From contig CAJUHC010000017.1 of NCBI GenBank assembly GCA_910586345.1, positions 1 through 6,715 on the forward strand: a DNA stretch of 6,715 bases. The letters run 5' to 3'. Made by a program: the position numbers and the translations under genes. The DNA comes from an uncultured Christensenella sp. Its GTDB lineage: Bacteria; Bacillota; Clostridia; Christensenellales; Borkfalkiaceae. Below the pieces are notes generated by a model. That model was not told the DNA's origin and did not search any database. It was given only the letters and a program-made list of their open reading frames with translations. Each line of letters starts with the position of its first letter. The first letter of the stretch is position 1. Positions 1 through 5,669 of this stretch are shown piece after piece.

Positions 1-714
1 CGCGGGCAGAACGGGCATTTTCAATATCTCTTCCACTATGGGAACGTGTCTGTCGTAAATATGCGCGTCGGCGATTACATGGACGAGTTCGCCCGCTTTC
101 AAACCCGAAACCTGCGCGAACATTATCAAAAGCACCGCGTACTGGACGACGTTCCAATTATTCGCCGTAAGCATATCGTTCGAACGCTGGTTTAAAATTC
201 CGTTCAGCGTATCCCCCGAAACATTAAAAGTCATAGAATAAGCGCAAGGGTATAAATTCATTTCGTGAAGGTCGGCAAAATTATAAATGTTGGTCATAAT
301 TCTACGGCTTGCGGTATTGTTTTTCAGGTCGAAAAGCACCCTGTCTACCTGATCGAACTCACCCTCTTTATACTTGTGCTTCACGCCGAGCTGATAACCG
401 TAAGCCTTGCCGATAGAACCGTTTGCGTCCGCCCACTGGTTCCATATTTTAGAATTGAGGTCCTTTATATTATTGCTCTTTTTTTGCCATATCCATAAAA
501 GCTCGTCTATGCACGACTTGAAAAAAGTGCGCCTTACTGTGAGTATCGGAAACTCTTCCTGCAAATTGTACCTATTTACTATTCCGAACTTTTTAACGGT
601 ATGCGCGGGAGTACCGTCGCTCCATTTAGGACGAACATCAAGTTCGGTGTCCCAAACTCCGTTATCCAAAATATCGCGCATATTCGAAATAAAAATTTCA
701 TCCGCTCTGCTCAT
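1..714 (-). CDS. thyA: Thymidylate synthase ThyA (partial; C-terminus lies beyond the left edge)
   Basis: This enzyme methylates dUMP to dTMP in the cytoplasm, using 5,10-methylene-tetrahydrofolate, and is the de novo source of thymine nucleotides. I translated the minus strand by hand: 238 codons stay open from the ATG at 714-712 to the window edge with no stop. Visible landmarks are the nucleophile Cys157 in 'NLYPCAYSM', the phosphate-binding Arg pair 137-138 in 'SRRIM', 'QRSNDMLTANNWNVVQY' (176-192; Arg177 and Asn188 contact dUMP in the family) and 'HIYDRHVP' (218-225) near the C-terminal dUMP site. The last part of the protein, including the C-terminal folate-closing segment, is missing. 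An AAGAAGGAG ribosome binding site at 720-728 supports the start. The gene lies 49 nt downstream of the NUDIX-GNAT gene on the same strand and is probably expressed from that gene's promoter, since no good promoter is visible in the gap. A dihydrofolate reductase gene often follows thyA, but that would be outside the window. Confidence 0.96.
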   Translation of the reverse strand, partial: MSRADEIFISNMRDILDNGVWDTELDVRPKWSDGTPAHTVKKFGIVNRYNLQEEFPILTVRRTFFKSCIDELLWIWQKKSNNIKDLNSKIWNQWADANGSIGKAYGYQLGVKHKYKEGEFDQVDRVLFDLKNNTASRRIMTNIYNFADLHEMNLYPCAYSMTFNVSGDTLNGILNQRSNDMLTANNWNVVQYAVLLIMFAQVSGLKAGELVHVIADAHIYDRHVPIVEEILKMPVLPA

Positions 715-731
715 TTTTGCTCCTTCTTAAA

Positions 732-758
732 TTGACTGCGAAAAATTTCCGCAGTCAA
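732..758 (-). terminator. Intergenic hairpin between the NUDIX-GNAT gene and thyA (weak terminator or processing site)
   Basis: A perfect 9-bp stem (TTGACTGCG 732-740, CGCAGTCAA 750-758) has a 9-nt A/T loop. On the transcribed minus strand only a short UUUAAG follows, and the thyA Shine-Dalgarno sequence starts about 4 nt after the hairpin. The missing U-tract argues against efficient termination. It could attenuate thyA, be an RNase processing point, or protect the thyA mRNA end. Confidence 0.55.
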
Positions 759-763
759 TAAAT

Positions 764-1642
764 TTATTTACCTAAAACCATAAGAAAATCGTCTGAAAAA
801 TAGCCGTTTCCTATGTCTGTTTTTACGTTTTCGAGAATTTTAAAACCGCAATGTTTATAAATATTGATTGCGTGAACGTTGTCGCGCTTCACCGTAAGAT
901 ACAAAGGTCTTGCCAAACTCACAAAAATTTTGGAAGCAAACCTCTTTCCCCGCGCAAATTTCTTTATGTAAAGTTTTGAAAGATATGTGCCTTCACACAA
1001 ATCCCCTCGGTAATTTTTTGCGGGGCAATAAGAATAAAACCCCACCGCTTCGCCGTTCAAATACAGAATTTTAAAAGTATAACCGTTCTCAGATATGCTG
1101 TTTTTAATTTTTTCGGGAGTAAGATACGCGCCGAGAATATAATCGATAAGCCCATCGGGAGAAATATGTTCGTAAGTTTCACGCATAATTTCCGAGGCGA
1201 GCGCTTGAATTATTTTATAATCTTCGTCACCGCTTGCAGTTAAAGTTTTTGAATAGCCTGTTTTCAGCGTGTTGAGAAAAGCTTTATCCGCGGGAGCCCA
1301 GTCAGCGGTATCGAGTTTTGCGCAGTCGAACCACCGTTCCTCTTCGTGTACATTAAGCTTGTAGTCAGACAGAGGTTTTACAAAATACACCGAAAGACAT
1401 ACCGATGTGTTCGGATAATCGTATTCAATAGTATTGAGCAAATCACCGACTTCGACTTCGAGAGAAAGCTCCTCACTGCACTCGCGCTTTAACGCTTCTT
1501 CGGGCGTTTCCCCGTCTTCGACCTTTCCGCCTACGAATTCAAACTTGTGAATTACTTCATCGTTACCGTCGGCACGACGCAAGGCAAGCAATCTGCCTTC
1601 CTTAACTATCGCGGCGCCGACTACGGTTATACGTGATTTCAT
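764..1642 (-). CDS. NUDIX hydrolase-GNAT acetyltransferase fusion protein
   Basis: The protein has 292 residues and two domains. Residues 1-130 form a NUDIX hydrolase with the Nudix box at 39-61: Gly39, Glu45, Arg53-Glu54 and Glu57-Glu58 match GX5EX7REUXEEXGU, with Ser60 in place of the last Gly. This part resembles MutT-type (d)NTP pyrophosphohydrolases, but the substrate cannot be read from sequence. Residues 140-292 form a GNAT N-acetyltransferase: the acetyl-CoA-binding strand and loop at 221-240 (LSKLYI, then RGKRFA) and the C-terminal motif 'NVHAINIYKHCGF' (255-267). In the pyrophosphate loop the usual central Gly (R-G-x-G-x-A) is Arg234, so acetyl-CoA binding may be altered. The acceptor is unknown. 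There is no Shine-Dalgarno sequence, and the start codon sits 6 nt from a good -10 box, so the mRNA appears leaderless. thyA follows in the same direction, which suits a nucleotide-related role for the NUDIX half. Confidence 0.9.
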   Translation of the reverse strand: MKSRITVVGAAIVKEGRLLALRRADGNDEVIHKFEFVGGKVEDGETPEEALKRECSEELSLEVEVGDLLNTIEYDYPNTSVCLSVYFVKPLSDYKLNVHEEERWFDCAKLDTADWAPADKAFLNTLKTGYSKTLTASGDEDYKIIQALASEIMRETYEHISPDGLIDYILGAYLTPEKIKNSISENGYTFKILYLNGEAVGFYSYCPAKNYRGDLCEGTYLSKLYIKKFARGKRFASKIFVSLARPLYLTVKRDNVHAINIYKHCGFKILENVKTDIGNGYFSDDFLMVLGK

Positions 1643-1648
1643 AAGTTT

Positions 1649-1678
1649 ATTTTACCACTTAAATGGCGTTTAAGTCAA
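1649..1678 (-). promoter_or_regulatory. SigA-type promoter of the NUDIX-GNAT/thyA unit, predicted leaderless
   Basis: On the minus strand a -35 TTGACT (1678-1673) and a -10 TAAAAT (1654-1649) are separated by 18 bp. Only 6 nt lie between the -10 and the ATG at 1642, so transcription is predicted to start at or next to the start codon. No Shine-Dalgarno sequence exists upstream, which agrees with a leaderless message. Confidence 0.7.
1657..1675. promoter_or_regulatory. Candidate operator: perfect inverted repeat inside the NUDIX-GNAT promoter
   Basis: ACTTAAA (1657-1663) and TTTAAGT (1669-1675) are perfect 7-bp inverted arms around a 5-bp spacer. The site fills most of the spacer between -35 and -10 and overlaps the -35 by 3 bp, where a bound dimeric repressor would block RNA polymerase. 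The regulator is unknown. Confidence 0.45.
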
Positions 1679-1736
1679 CCGAATAACCGCCTGTGCGGTA
1701 ATTTCACTGCGGCGCAAAGTCCGCCCGTTTTATAGT

Positions 1737-1765
1737 TTGACAACGCGCGTTTTTATATCTATAAT
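1737..1765 (+). promoter_or_regulatory. Consensus SigA promoter of the alcohol dehydrogenase, predicted leaderless
   Basis: A perfect -35 TTGACA (1737-1742), a 17-bp spacer and a perfect -10 TATAAT (1760-1765) are present. The ATG at 1772 follows after 6 nt, so the start codon coincides with the expected transcription start, and no Shine-Dalgarno sequence precedes it. The first part of the spacer, with the last base of the -35, is a 10-bp palindrome AACGCGCGTT (1742-1751), a possible regulator site. The rest of the divergent region (1679-1736) holds only a weak hairpin (ACCGC/GCGGT, 1686-1699). Confidence 0.8.
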
Positions 1766-1771
1766 CAGATT

Positions 1772-2959
1772 ATGAATATATTCAAAAAAGCTTACTGCCG
1801 TATTTTTCAGTGCGCGATGAGATTAGCTATTCCTTTTCTGCCGTACCGCAAACCGAAAATCTTAAAATCGGTCTTTGAAATCAAGGAAATTCTCGAACGC
1901 AATAATTGCGGACGGGTGTTTATCGTTACAACACCGACGGTATCCAAACACGAAATCACACAGAAATTCATACTAAGTCTTCCTGACGCAGTCGTTTTCG
2001 ATAAAGCCACACCCGACCCCGACATTGACGCAGTGGAAACGGCGCTTGAAATTTACCGTAAAAACGGTTGCGACGCAATCGTCGCTATCGGCGGAGGAAG
2101 CGCGCTCGATTTGGCGAAAGCGTGCGGAGCAAGAGTCGCAAGACCTGAAAAAAGCGTGAAACAACTTTGCGGGCTTCTCCGCGTCAGAAAGAAACTCCCT
2201 CTGTTTTTCGCAGTTCCCACAACCGCGGGTTCGGGCAGCGAATCCACGTTGGCGGCAGTCATACGCGACAACTGTACGCAAGGCAAGTACGCTATAAACG
2301 ATTTTTCGCTTATACCCGATTACGCCGTGCTCGATTACGCTTTTACGCTCGGTGTCAGCGCCCGTCTTACGGCTCAGACGGGTATGGACGCATTAACTCA
2401 CGCCGTCGAAGCGTTTATCGGTCGTTCAACAACGCGCGAAACGCGCAGATACGCCCTCGAAGCAGTAAAATTAATCGACACGAATTTAAAGAAATGCTAT
2501 GACGAACCCGAAAACGAAACCGCAAGAAAAAATATGCTTTACGCCTCACACTATGCGGGTATAGCGTTTACTAAAAGTTACGTTGGTTACGTACACGCAT
2601 TAGCGCACGCGCTCGGCGGAAAATACGGGATAAGTCACGGACTCGCAAACGCAGTACTGCTTCCGAAAGTTTTAATATCGTACGGAAAAAAGGCGAATAA
2701 AAAACTCGCTTATCTCGCGCGTGAATGCGATATAGCGGACGTTTCCGATAAAGACTGTTACGCGGCTGAAAAATTTATCGGGCGCATACGCGAATTAAAC
2801 GAAAGTATGAATATCCCAGACGGCTTTAAGGAAATACGCGCAGAGGATATACCCCTGCTTGCCGAACGCGCTTATTCGGAAAGCAACCCTTTATACCCCG
2901 TCCCAGAACTTTGGGATAAAAAACGGTTTGAACAAATTTTTAAAGAACTAATGCGTTAA
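1772..2959 (+). CDS. Iron-containing (group III) alcohol dehydrogenase
   Basis: A 395-residue cytoplasmic NAD(P)-dependent oxidoreductase of the Fe-ADH family, full length for the family. It interconverts alcohols and aldehydes or ketones; the exact substrate (ethanol, butanol, diol) cannot be told. Residues 1-190 form the nucleotide-binding domain with GGGS (107-110), Asp113 and Lys116, then 'PTTAGSGSE' (149-157). The helical C-terminal domain keeps all four expected metal ligands: Asp206 and His210 in 'GMDALTHA', His275 in 'YVHALAH' and His289 in 'SHGLANA'. The N-terminal 'YCRIFQ...FLPYRKP' segment is typical of clostridial members and supports the start at 1772. The gene stands alone behind its own consensus promoter, divergent from the NUDIX-GNAT gene, and is closed by a palindrome and a terminator. 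A role in NADH reoxidation during fermentation is likely but inferred. Confidence 0.95.
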   Translation: MNIFKKAYCRIFQCAMRLAIPFLPYRKPKILKSVFEIKEILERNNCGRVFIVTTPTVSKHEITQKFILSLPDAVVFDKATPDPDIDAVETALEIYRKNGCDAIVAIGGGSALDLAKACGARVARPEKSVKQLCGLLRVRKKLPLFFAVPTTAGSGSESTLAAVIRDNCTQGKYAINDFSLIPDYAVLDYAFTLGVSARLTAQTGMDALTHAVEAFIGRSTTRETRRYALEAVKLIDTNLKKCYDEPENETARKNMLYASHYAGIAFTKSYVGYVHALAHALGGKYGISHGLANAVLLPKVLISYGKKANKKLAYLARECDIADVSDKDCYAAEKFIGRIRELNESMNIPDGFKEIRAEDIPLLAERAYSESNPLYPVPELWDKKRFEQIFKELMR

Positions 2960-2970
2960 TCGTAAGACGG

Positions 2971-2992
2971 CGGCAGGCTTTAAAGCCTGCCG
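2971..2992 (+). terminator. Perfect 22-bp palindrome just after the alcohol dehydrogenase
   Basis: CGGCAGGCTTT (2971-2981) is followed directly by its exact reverse complement AAAGCCTGCCG (2982-2992), starting 11 bp after the stop codon. It would fold into a strong GC hairpin, but the downstream sequence is TTAACATA with no real T-run. It may be a 3'-end stabiliser or a partial terminator backed up by the hairpin at 3008. Confidence 0.55.
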
Positions 2993-3007
2993 TTAACATA
3001 TATAAAA

Positions 3008-3033
3008 AGAGGCGGAAAATAATTTCCGCCTCT
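3008..3033. terminator. Bidirectional intrinsic terminator between convergent genes
   Basis: An 11-bp perfect stem (AGAGGCGGAAA 3008-3018, TTTCCGCCTCT 3023-3033) has an ATAA loop. On the minus strand it runs into TTTTTATATA, a good terminator for the gene at 3075-3617. On the plus strand AATTTTATG follows, a moderate tail serving the alcohol dehydrogenase. Confidence 0.88.
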
Positions 3034-3074
3034 AATTTTATGATAATAATATATTTTCAATTCTTCAATACTGC

Positions 3075-3617
3075 TCAATTTGTCTTAGGTAACGGCTTTG
3101 TCGGCAGATTCTCTAATAAACCGTTGTTATAATCTTCTATGCTTTTATAATATTCAACAAAATCATCAACCACGGTTCTTATAATGTTTTTTATTTTTAA
3201 TGAACAATCGGTACGGTAATAATTTATTTTCTTATTAATAACAACTCTAAGTTTATAATTTTGTCCTACGGAAAAGCTGTATTTATTATTATTAACGGTG
3301 AAAGAAATATAAGCATTATCTCCGTGTTTCGGACCGTCCGTTTTTTCATAAACATTAGCCTTCAATACTTCACGCAAGCTATTTTGCACTTTCAACAAAT
3401 AATCCTTATCATCATACACCCCACGCGCATATTGGTTCGATTCAACGTATAATTCGGTAGCCTCATTTTCAAGAAATTCAGACAAACCGATAGCTTCGGC
3501 AATATTAATCTCAGGCTCTTTGTATGCCTTTGCAACAGCAACCGAACCTATTATCACTGCCGAGATTGTAAGTATCAAAGTTAAAATAGGTAAAATAATT
3601 TTATAAATTGTTTTCAT
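3075..3617 (-). CDS. Membrane-anchored protein of unknown function, paralogue A
   Basis: I do not recognise a named family for this 180-residue protein. A lysine-bearing N-terminus is followed by one hydrophobic segment (about residues 6-29), then 'AKAYKEPEI' (29-37). The remainder is hydrophilic and should lie outside the membrane; an uncleaved anchor is likelier than a signal peptide, but 'AVA' before Lys30 leaves cleavage possible. It is related to the protein at 3746-4291: shared are the anchor with 'KAYK-P-I', 'Y-(R/K)-G...DK(D/E)...QN...(V/I)L' (63-85), and 'YYRTDC' (133-138) before an amphipathic helix. Cys138, its only cysteine, is the conserved one. The C-terminal tail (160-180) is unique and proline/lysine-rich. 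A strong AGGAGGAG ribosome binding site (3624-3631) supports the start. No clear promoter is visible in the gap, so it may depend on read-through past the terminator at 3702-3727 or on a non-canonical promoter. Confidence 0.82.
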   Translation of the reverse strand: MKTIYKIILPILTLILTISAVIIGSVAVAKAYKEPEINIAEAIGLSEFLENEATELYVESNQYARGVYDDKDYLLKVQNSLREVLKANVYEKTDGPKHGDNAYISFTVNNNKYSFSVGQNYKLRVVINKKINYYRTDCSLKIKNIIRTVVDDFVEYYKSIEDYNNGLLENLPTKPLPKTN

Positions 3618-3683
3618 AGCGGGCTCCTCCTATTTGTTTTATTCATATTTAAAACGATTTATAAATACGGTTTGTCCCGCTAT
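3616..3683 (-). promoter_or_regulatory. Inverted repeat that can mask the start codon of paralogue A
   Basis: In the mRNA sense, ATAGCGGG (3683-3676) is the exact reverse complement of CCCGCTAT (3623-3616), which covers the gap between the Shine-Dalgarno sequence and the first two bases of the ATG. The 8-bp pairing would close a 52-nt loop containing the ribosome binding site. It could control translation; chance remains possible. Confidence 0.35.
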
Positions 3684-3701
3684 TTTTTTGTTTTTTTAAA
3701 A

Positions 3702-3727
3702 TAAAGGCGGAAAAATTTCCGCCTTTA
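3702..3727 (-). terminator. Intrinsic terminator after paralogue B
   Basis: A 12-bp perfect stem (TAAAGGCGGAAA 3702-3713, TTTCCGCCTTTA 3716-3727) has a 2-nt apex. The minus-strand transcript then reads about TTTATTTT. It starts 19 bp after the stop codon at 3746 and separates the peptidase-like/paralogue B pair from paralogue A. Its GCGGAAA core matches the terminator at 3008-3033. Confidence 0.82.
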
Positions 3728-3745
3728 AATTGTTTTATTAAATTA

Positions 3746-4291
3746 TCATACAATTATTTCATCGCCAAACGCTAAATTTATAGTGCTTCGTACCGCCGCG
3801 TGTAACTCAACTATACAATCAGAGTAATAGAAAAATTTATTACTGTCTTTCGAACCTCCGATTGTATTCGCAAAGCATAATCTCGAATCCTCCATAACTG
3901 CTATTTGAAAACCTTCAGAATAATAACCGTCTTCTGTTGCAGGATTTCCTGTTCCGGTATACCACCCGAAAGTAATAGATTCAAACCTTGAATCGAAGCT
4001 TTTATTATTTGCAGGCGTACACGCAGCATATTGTAAAATATTTACTATATCATTTTGTATCTCTTCTATAACCTCTTTATCGGTAATTTGATGCCCCTTC
4101 CCGTATGTATACACACTTATATAATCCGCAACAGTATCGTACATTTTATCCGATAAATTTCCAATACCTGTAATTTGAGGACTTTTGTATGCTTTTGTTA
4201 AAGCAACTATACCGATTACAACCGAAATTATTGATAGAAAACAGGTGATTACAGGCAAAATTAATTTTATAAAGACATTGTCTTTGTTCAT
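3746..4291 (-). CDS. Membrane-anchored protein of unknown function, paralogue B
   Basis: This 181-residue protein has no family I can name. A short charged N-terminus precedes one strongly hydrophobic segment (about 8-31), then 'TKAYKSPQI' (32-40) and an extracytoplasmic-type hydrophilic domain. It matches the 3075-3617 protein over the anchor, 'YGKG...DKEVIEEIQNDIVNIL' (63-86) and 'FYYSDC' (154-159), so the two look like an old duplication. A glycine/serine/tyrosine-rich stretch at 108-128 is specific to this copy. Cysteines lie at 18, 91, 139 and 159, of which only Cys159 is shared. The start is 20 bp after the stop of the peptidase-like gene, with AAGGAG (4299-4304) 7 nt before the ATG, so the two are almost certainly co-transcribed. 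This suggests it acts with the secreted peptidase-like protein as partner, anchor or inhibitor, but that is inference from position only. Confidence 0.85.
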   Translation of the reverse strand: MNKDNVFIKLILPVITCFLSIISVVIGIVALTKAYKSPQITGIGNLSDKMYDTVADYISVYTYGKGHQITDKEVIEEIQNDIVNILQYAACTPANNKSFDSRFESITFGWYTGTGNPATEDGYYSEGFQIAVMEDSRLCFANTIGGSKDSNKFFYYSDCIVELHAAVRSTINLAFGDEIIV

Positions 4292-4311
4292 AATAATACT
4301 CCTTAAAAAAA

Positions 4312-5571
4312 TTATTTAACGTAAATACACGCGCCGTCTTTATCGGTTATAACATCAGAATTAAACAACAAATATCTGTCACTGGAAGCGTTCCAACCGT
4401 CGTAAACACGCAAATATTGATGTCCGCTATTATATTCTCTAAAACCTACCGCAACTAATGCGTGCCCCTCTTTTTTATTATTTATGCCTTCGGCTGTATA
4501 TCCGTAAAACACAGTATAAACAGTATGCCCCGCACGCAAATCTCTTGTCCAAGAAGACCATCTATCCCACGTATATGTATCAATCGATAGCGTGTATCCA
4601 GCCGATTTAACTACGCTTTTCATTGCGTCTTTGAGTTTACTATTGGACATTTCACCGCTACCATTATATGCCCAACCTGATTTATTAACGATATTCCCAT
4701 AAATAGTTTGTCTATTTGAACCTAATTTATTGAATCCTCTTTTTTCGCTGTAAAAACTTAATATATTAGCACCCGCCGTGGGAACATAATTGTTCTGATT
4801 ACTTCCGTTTCTTAAATTAGCTGCCGTTGAAGGAATAAAATCAGGCGAATTACCAATGTTATAAATTAAACAATTATCATTATTGCCAGGGAGTTGACTA
4901 CCCCATATCAATGCGTCGGTATATCCTGAATAAGGTACTAAACTATCTGTTTCGGACTTCATTTCCTTTACCGCTTTAACGTCCTCACCTATTTCATTGA
5001 TGTCTGTTCTGCTTATGCTTGTACCGTAAGAGGTGTAAAATTTGCTTCCGCTGTTATTTTCAGAAACAGCATACTCGTATGCACCCAAGGAATAAATTAC
5101 TTTCTCGACATTAGCGGTACTTGTTCCGGAAGTATACGGAGTGACCTCGGTTATTCCCGCATTTGCATACAAGGTATCGTAAATGCCTTTCCCCGAAAGC
5201 GCGAATTCGGAAACTATTTCCGTGGTATACCTGTAAGCGTCGAAAACGACGTAACCGTTAGGTCCGCTGCTGTTTTTGAAATTTACGCAGTACGACATAA
5301 CTTTATCGCCCGCCATAATCGGTATTATTTCGTCGGTCTGAGTATCGTCCGTATAATTACGGCTTAACCATATTTTTGCGGCTTGTTCGCACTCTTCGAT
5401 TGAAACGGTGTCGCTTAATTCTTTACCCTGCGTTTGAGCAAAAACGGCTAACGGGCTTAAACTTGCCGTAATAATAACAGCGAATAAAAAAGACATTAAA
5501 AGTGTAACGAATTTTTTATTTTTAATCAATGCGGCAAAGGTTGCAAAAAAGTTCTTATTTGAATTTTTCAT
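4312..5571 (-). CDS. Secreted C39/C10 (papain-like) peptidase-fold protein lacking the catalytic cysteine
   Basis: A 419-residue exported protein. A lysine-rich N-terminus and hydrophobic core (about 21-44) end in 'VFAQ', a plausible signal peptidase I site after Ala45. Residues 50-210 look like a pro-region of the streptopain type ('GYVVFDAYRYTTEIVSEFALSGKG', 106-129). Residues 215-419 look like a papain-like domain: 'YVPTAGANILSFY' (262-274) at the start of the nucleophile helix, 'EGHALVAVGF' (368-377) with the histidine position His370, and 'LRVYDGW' (387-393) with Asp391. Active relatives read Cys-x-Pro-Thr-Ala, but here the cysteine position is Tyr262 (codon TAT, 4788-4786; TGT would be Cys). 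No nearby cysteine can substitute, as Cys234 is 28 residues upstream. The domain is therefore probably non-catalytic: a binding, adhesion or decoy protein. The start is supported by AGGGGG (5579-5584). The gene heads a transcription unit with paralogue B. Assignment to C39 rather than C10 is uncertain. Confidence 0.85.
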   Translation of the reverse strand: MKNSNKNFFATFAALIKNKKFVTLLMSFLFAVIITASLSPLAVFAQTQGKELSDTVSIEECEQAAKIWLSRNYTDDTQTDEIIPIMAGDKVMSYCVNFKNSSGPNGYVVFDAYRYTTEIVSEFALSGKGIYDTLYANAGITEVTPYTSGTSTANVEKVIYSLGAYEYAVSENNSGSKFYTSYGTSISRTDINEIGEDVKAVKEMKSETDSLVPYSGYTDALIWGSQLPGNNDNCLIYNIGNSPDFIPSTAANLRNGSNQNNYVPTAGANILSFYSEKRGFNKLGSNRQTIYGNIVNKSGWAYNGSGEMSNSKLKDAMKSVVKSAGYTLSIDTYTWDRWSSWTRDLRAGHTVYTVFYGYTAEGINNKKEGHALVAVGFREYNSGHQYLRVYDGWNASSDRYLLFNSDVITDKDGACIYVK

Positions 5572-5623
5572 AAAAATTCCCCCTGATAATTTTAAATTTT
5601 AGCCGCTGAGAAACAAAAATAAA

Positions 5624-5662
5624 TTAAACCATAAATGCGCCTCCTTTCGGTACCGCTACCGA
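5624..5662 (-). promoter_or_regulatory. mRNA leader element: 5' hairpin, orphan Shine-Dalgarno and two-codon mini-ORF
   Basis: The predicted transcript start is near 5663. Immediately after it a hairpin can form (TCGGTA 5662-5657, loop GCGG, TACCGA 5652-5647). The last A is also the first base of a near-perfect Shine-Dalgarno AAAGGAGG (5647-5640). Seven nt later ATG-GTT-TAA (5632-5624) encodes only Met-Val. The real start codon is 52 nt further on. The arrangement resembles leader elements that protect mRNA 5' ends in Bacillus (STAB-SD type), or a translated regulatory mini-ORF. Confidence 0.5.
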
Positions 5663-5669
5663 TACCTCT

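Noticed and set aside
265..730. Overlapping plus-strand open frames at 265-498 and 407-730
   Set aside because: They lie antisense to thyA, whose minus-strand translation shows every expected motif; the plus-strand products resemble nothing known and lack ribosome binding sites.
735..758. Separate thyA promoter using TTGACT (758-753) in the intergenic hairpin
   Set aside because: At 17-18 bp the -10 would be TCAATT or CAATTT, a poor match, and the TTGACT is explained by the hairpin arm.
1807..2502. Several open frames inside the alcohol dehydrogenase gene on both strands
   Set aside because: They are shadows of a full-length, motif-complete gene, and their translations are low-complexity Arg/Ser/Cys-rich.
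3261..3452. Plus-strand 63-codon frame opposite paralogue A
   Set aside because: It is antisense to a gene with a strong ribosome binding site and a paralogue, and it has no ribosome binding site or promoter of its own.
4312..5571. Reading the peptidase-like gene as an active streptopain-type protease
   Set aside because: The cysteine before x-Pro-Thr-Ala is Tyr262, and no other cysteine is in a position to replace it.
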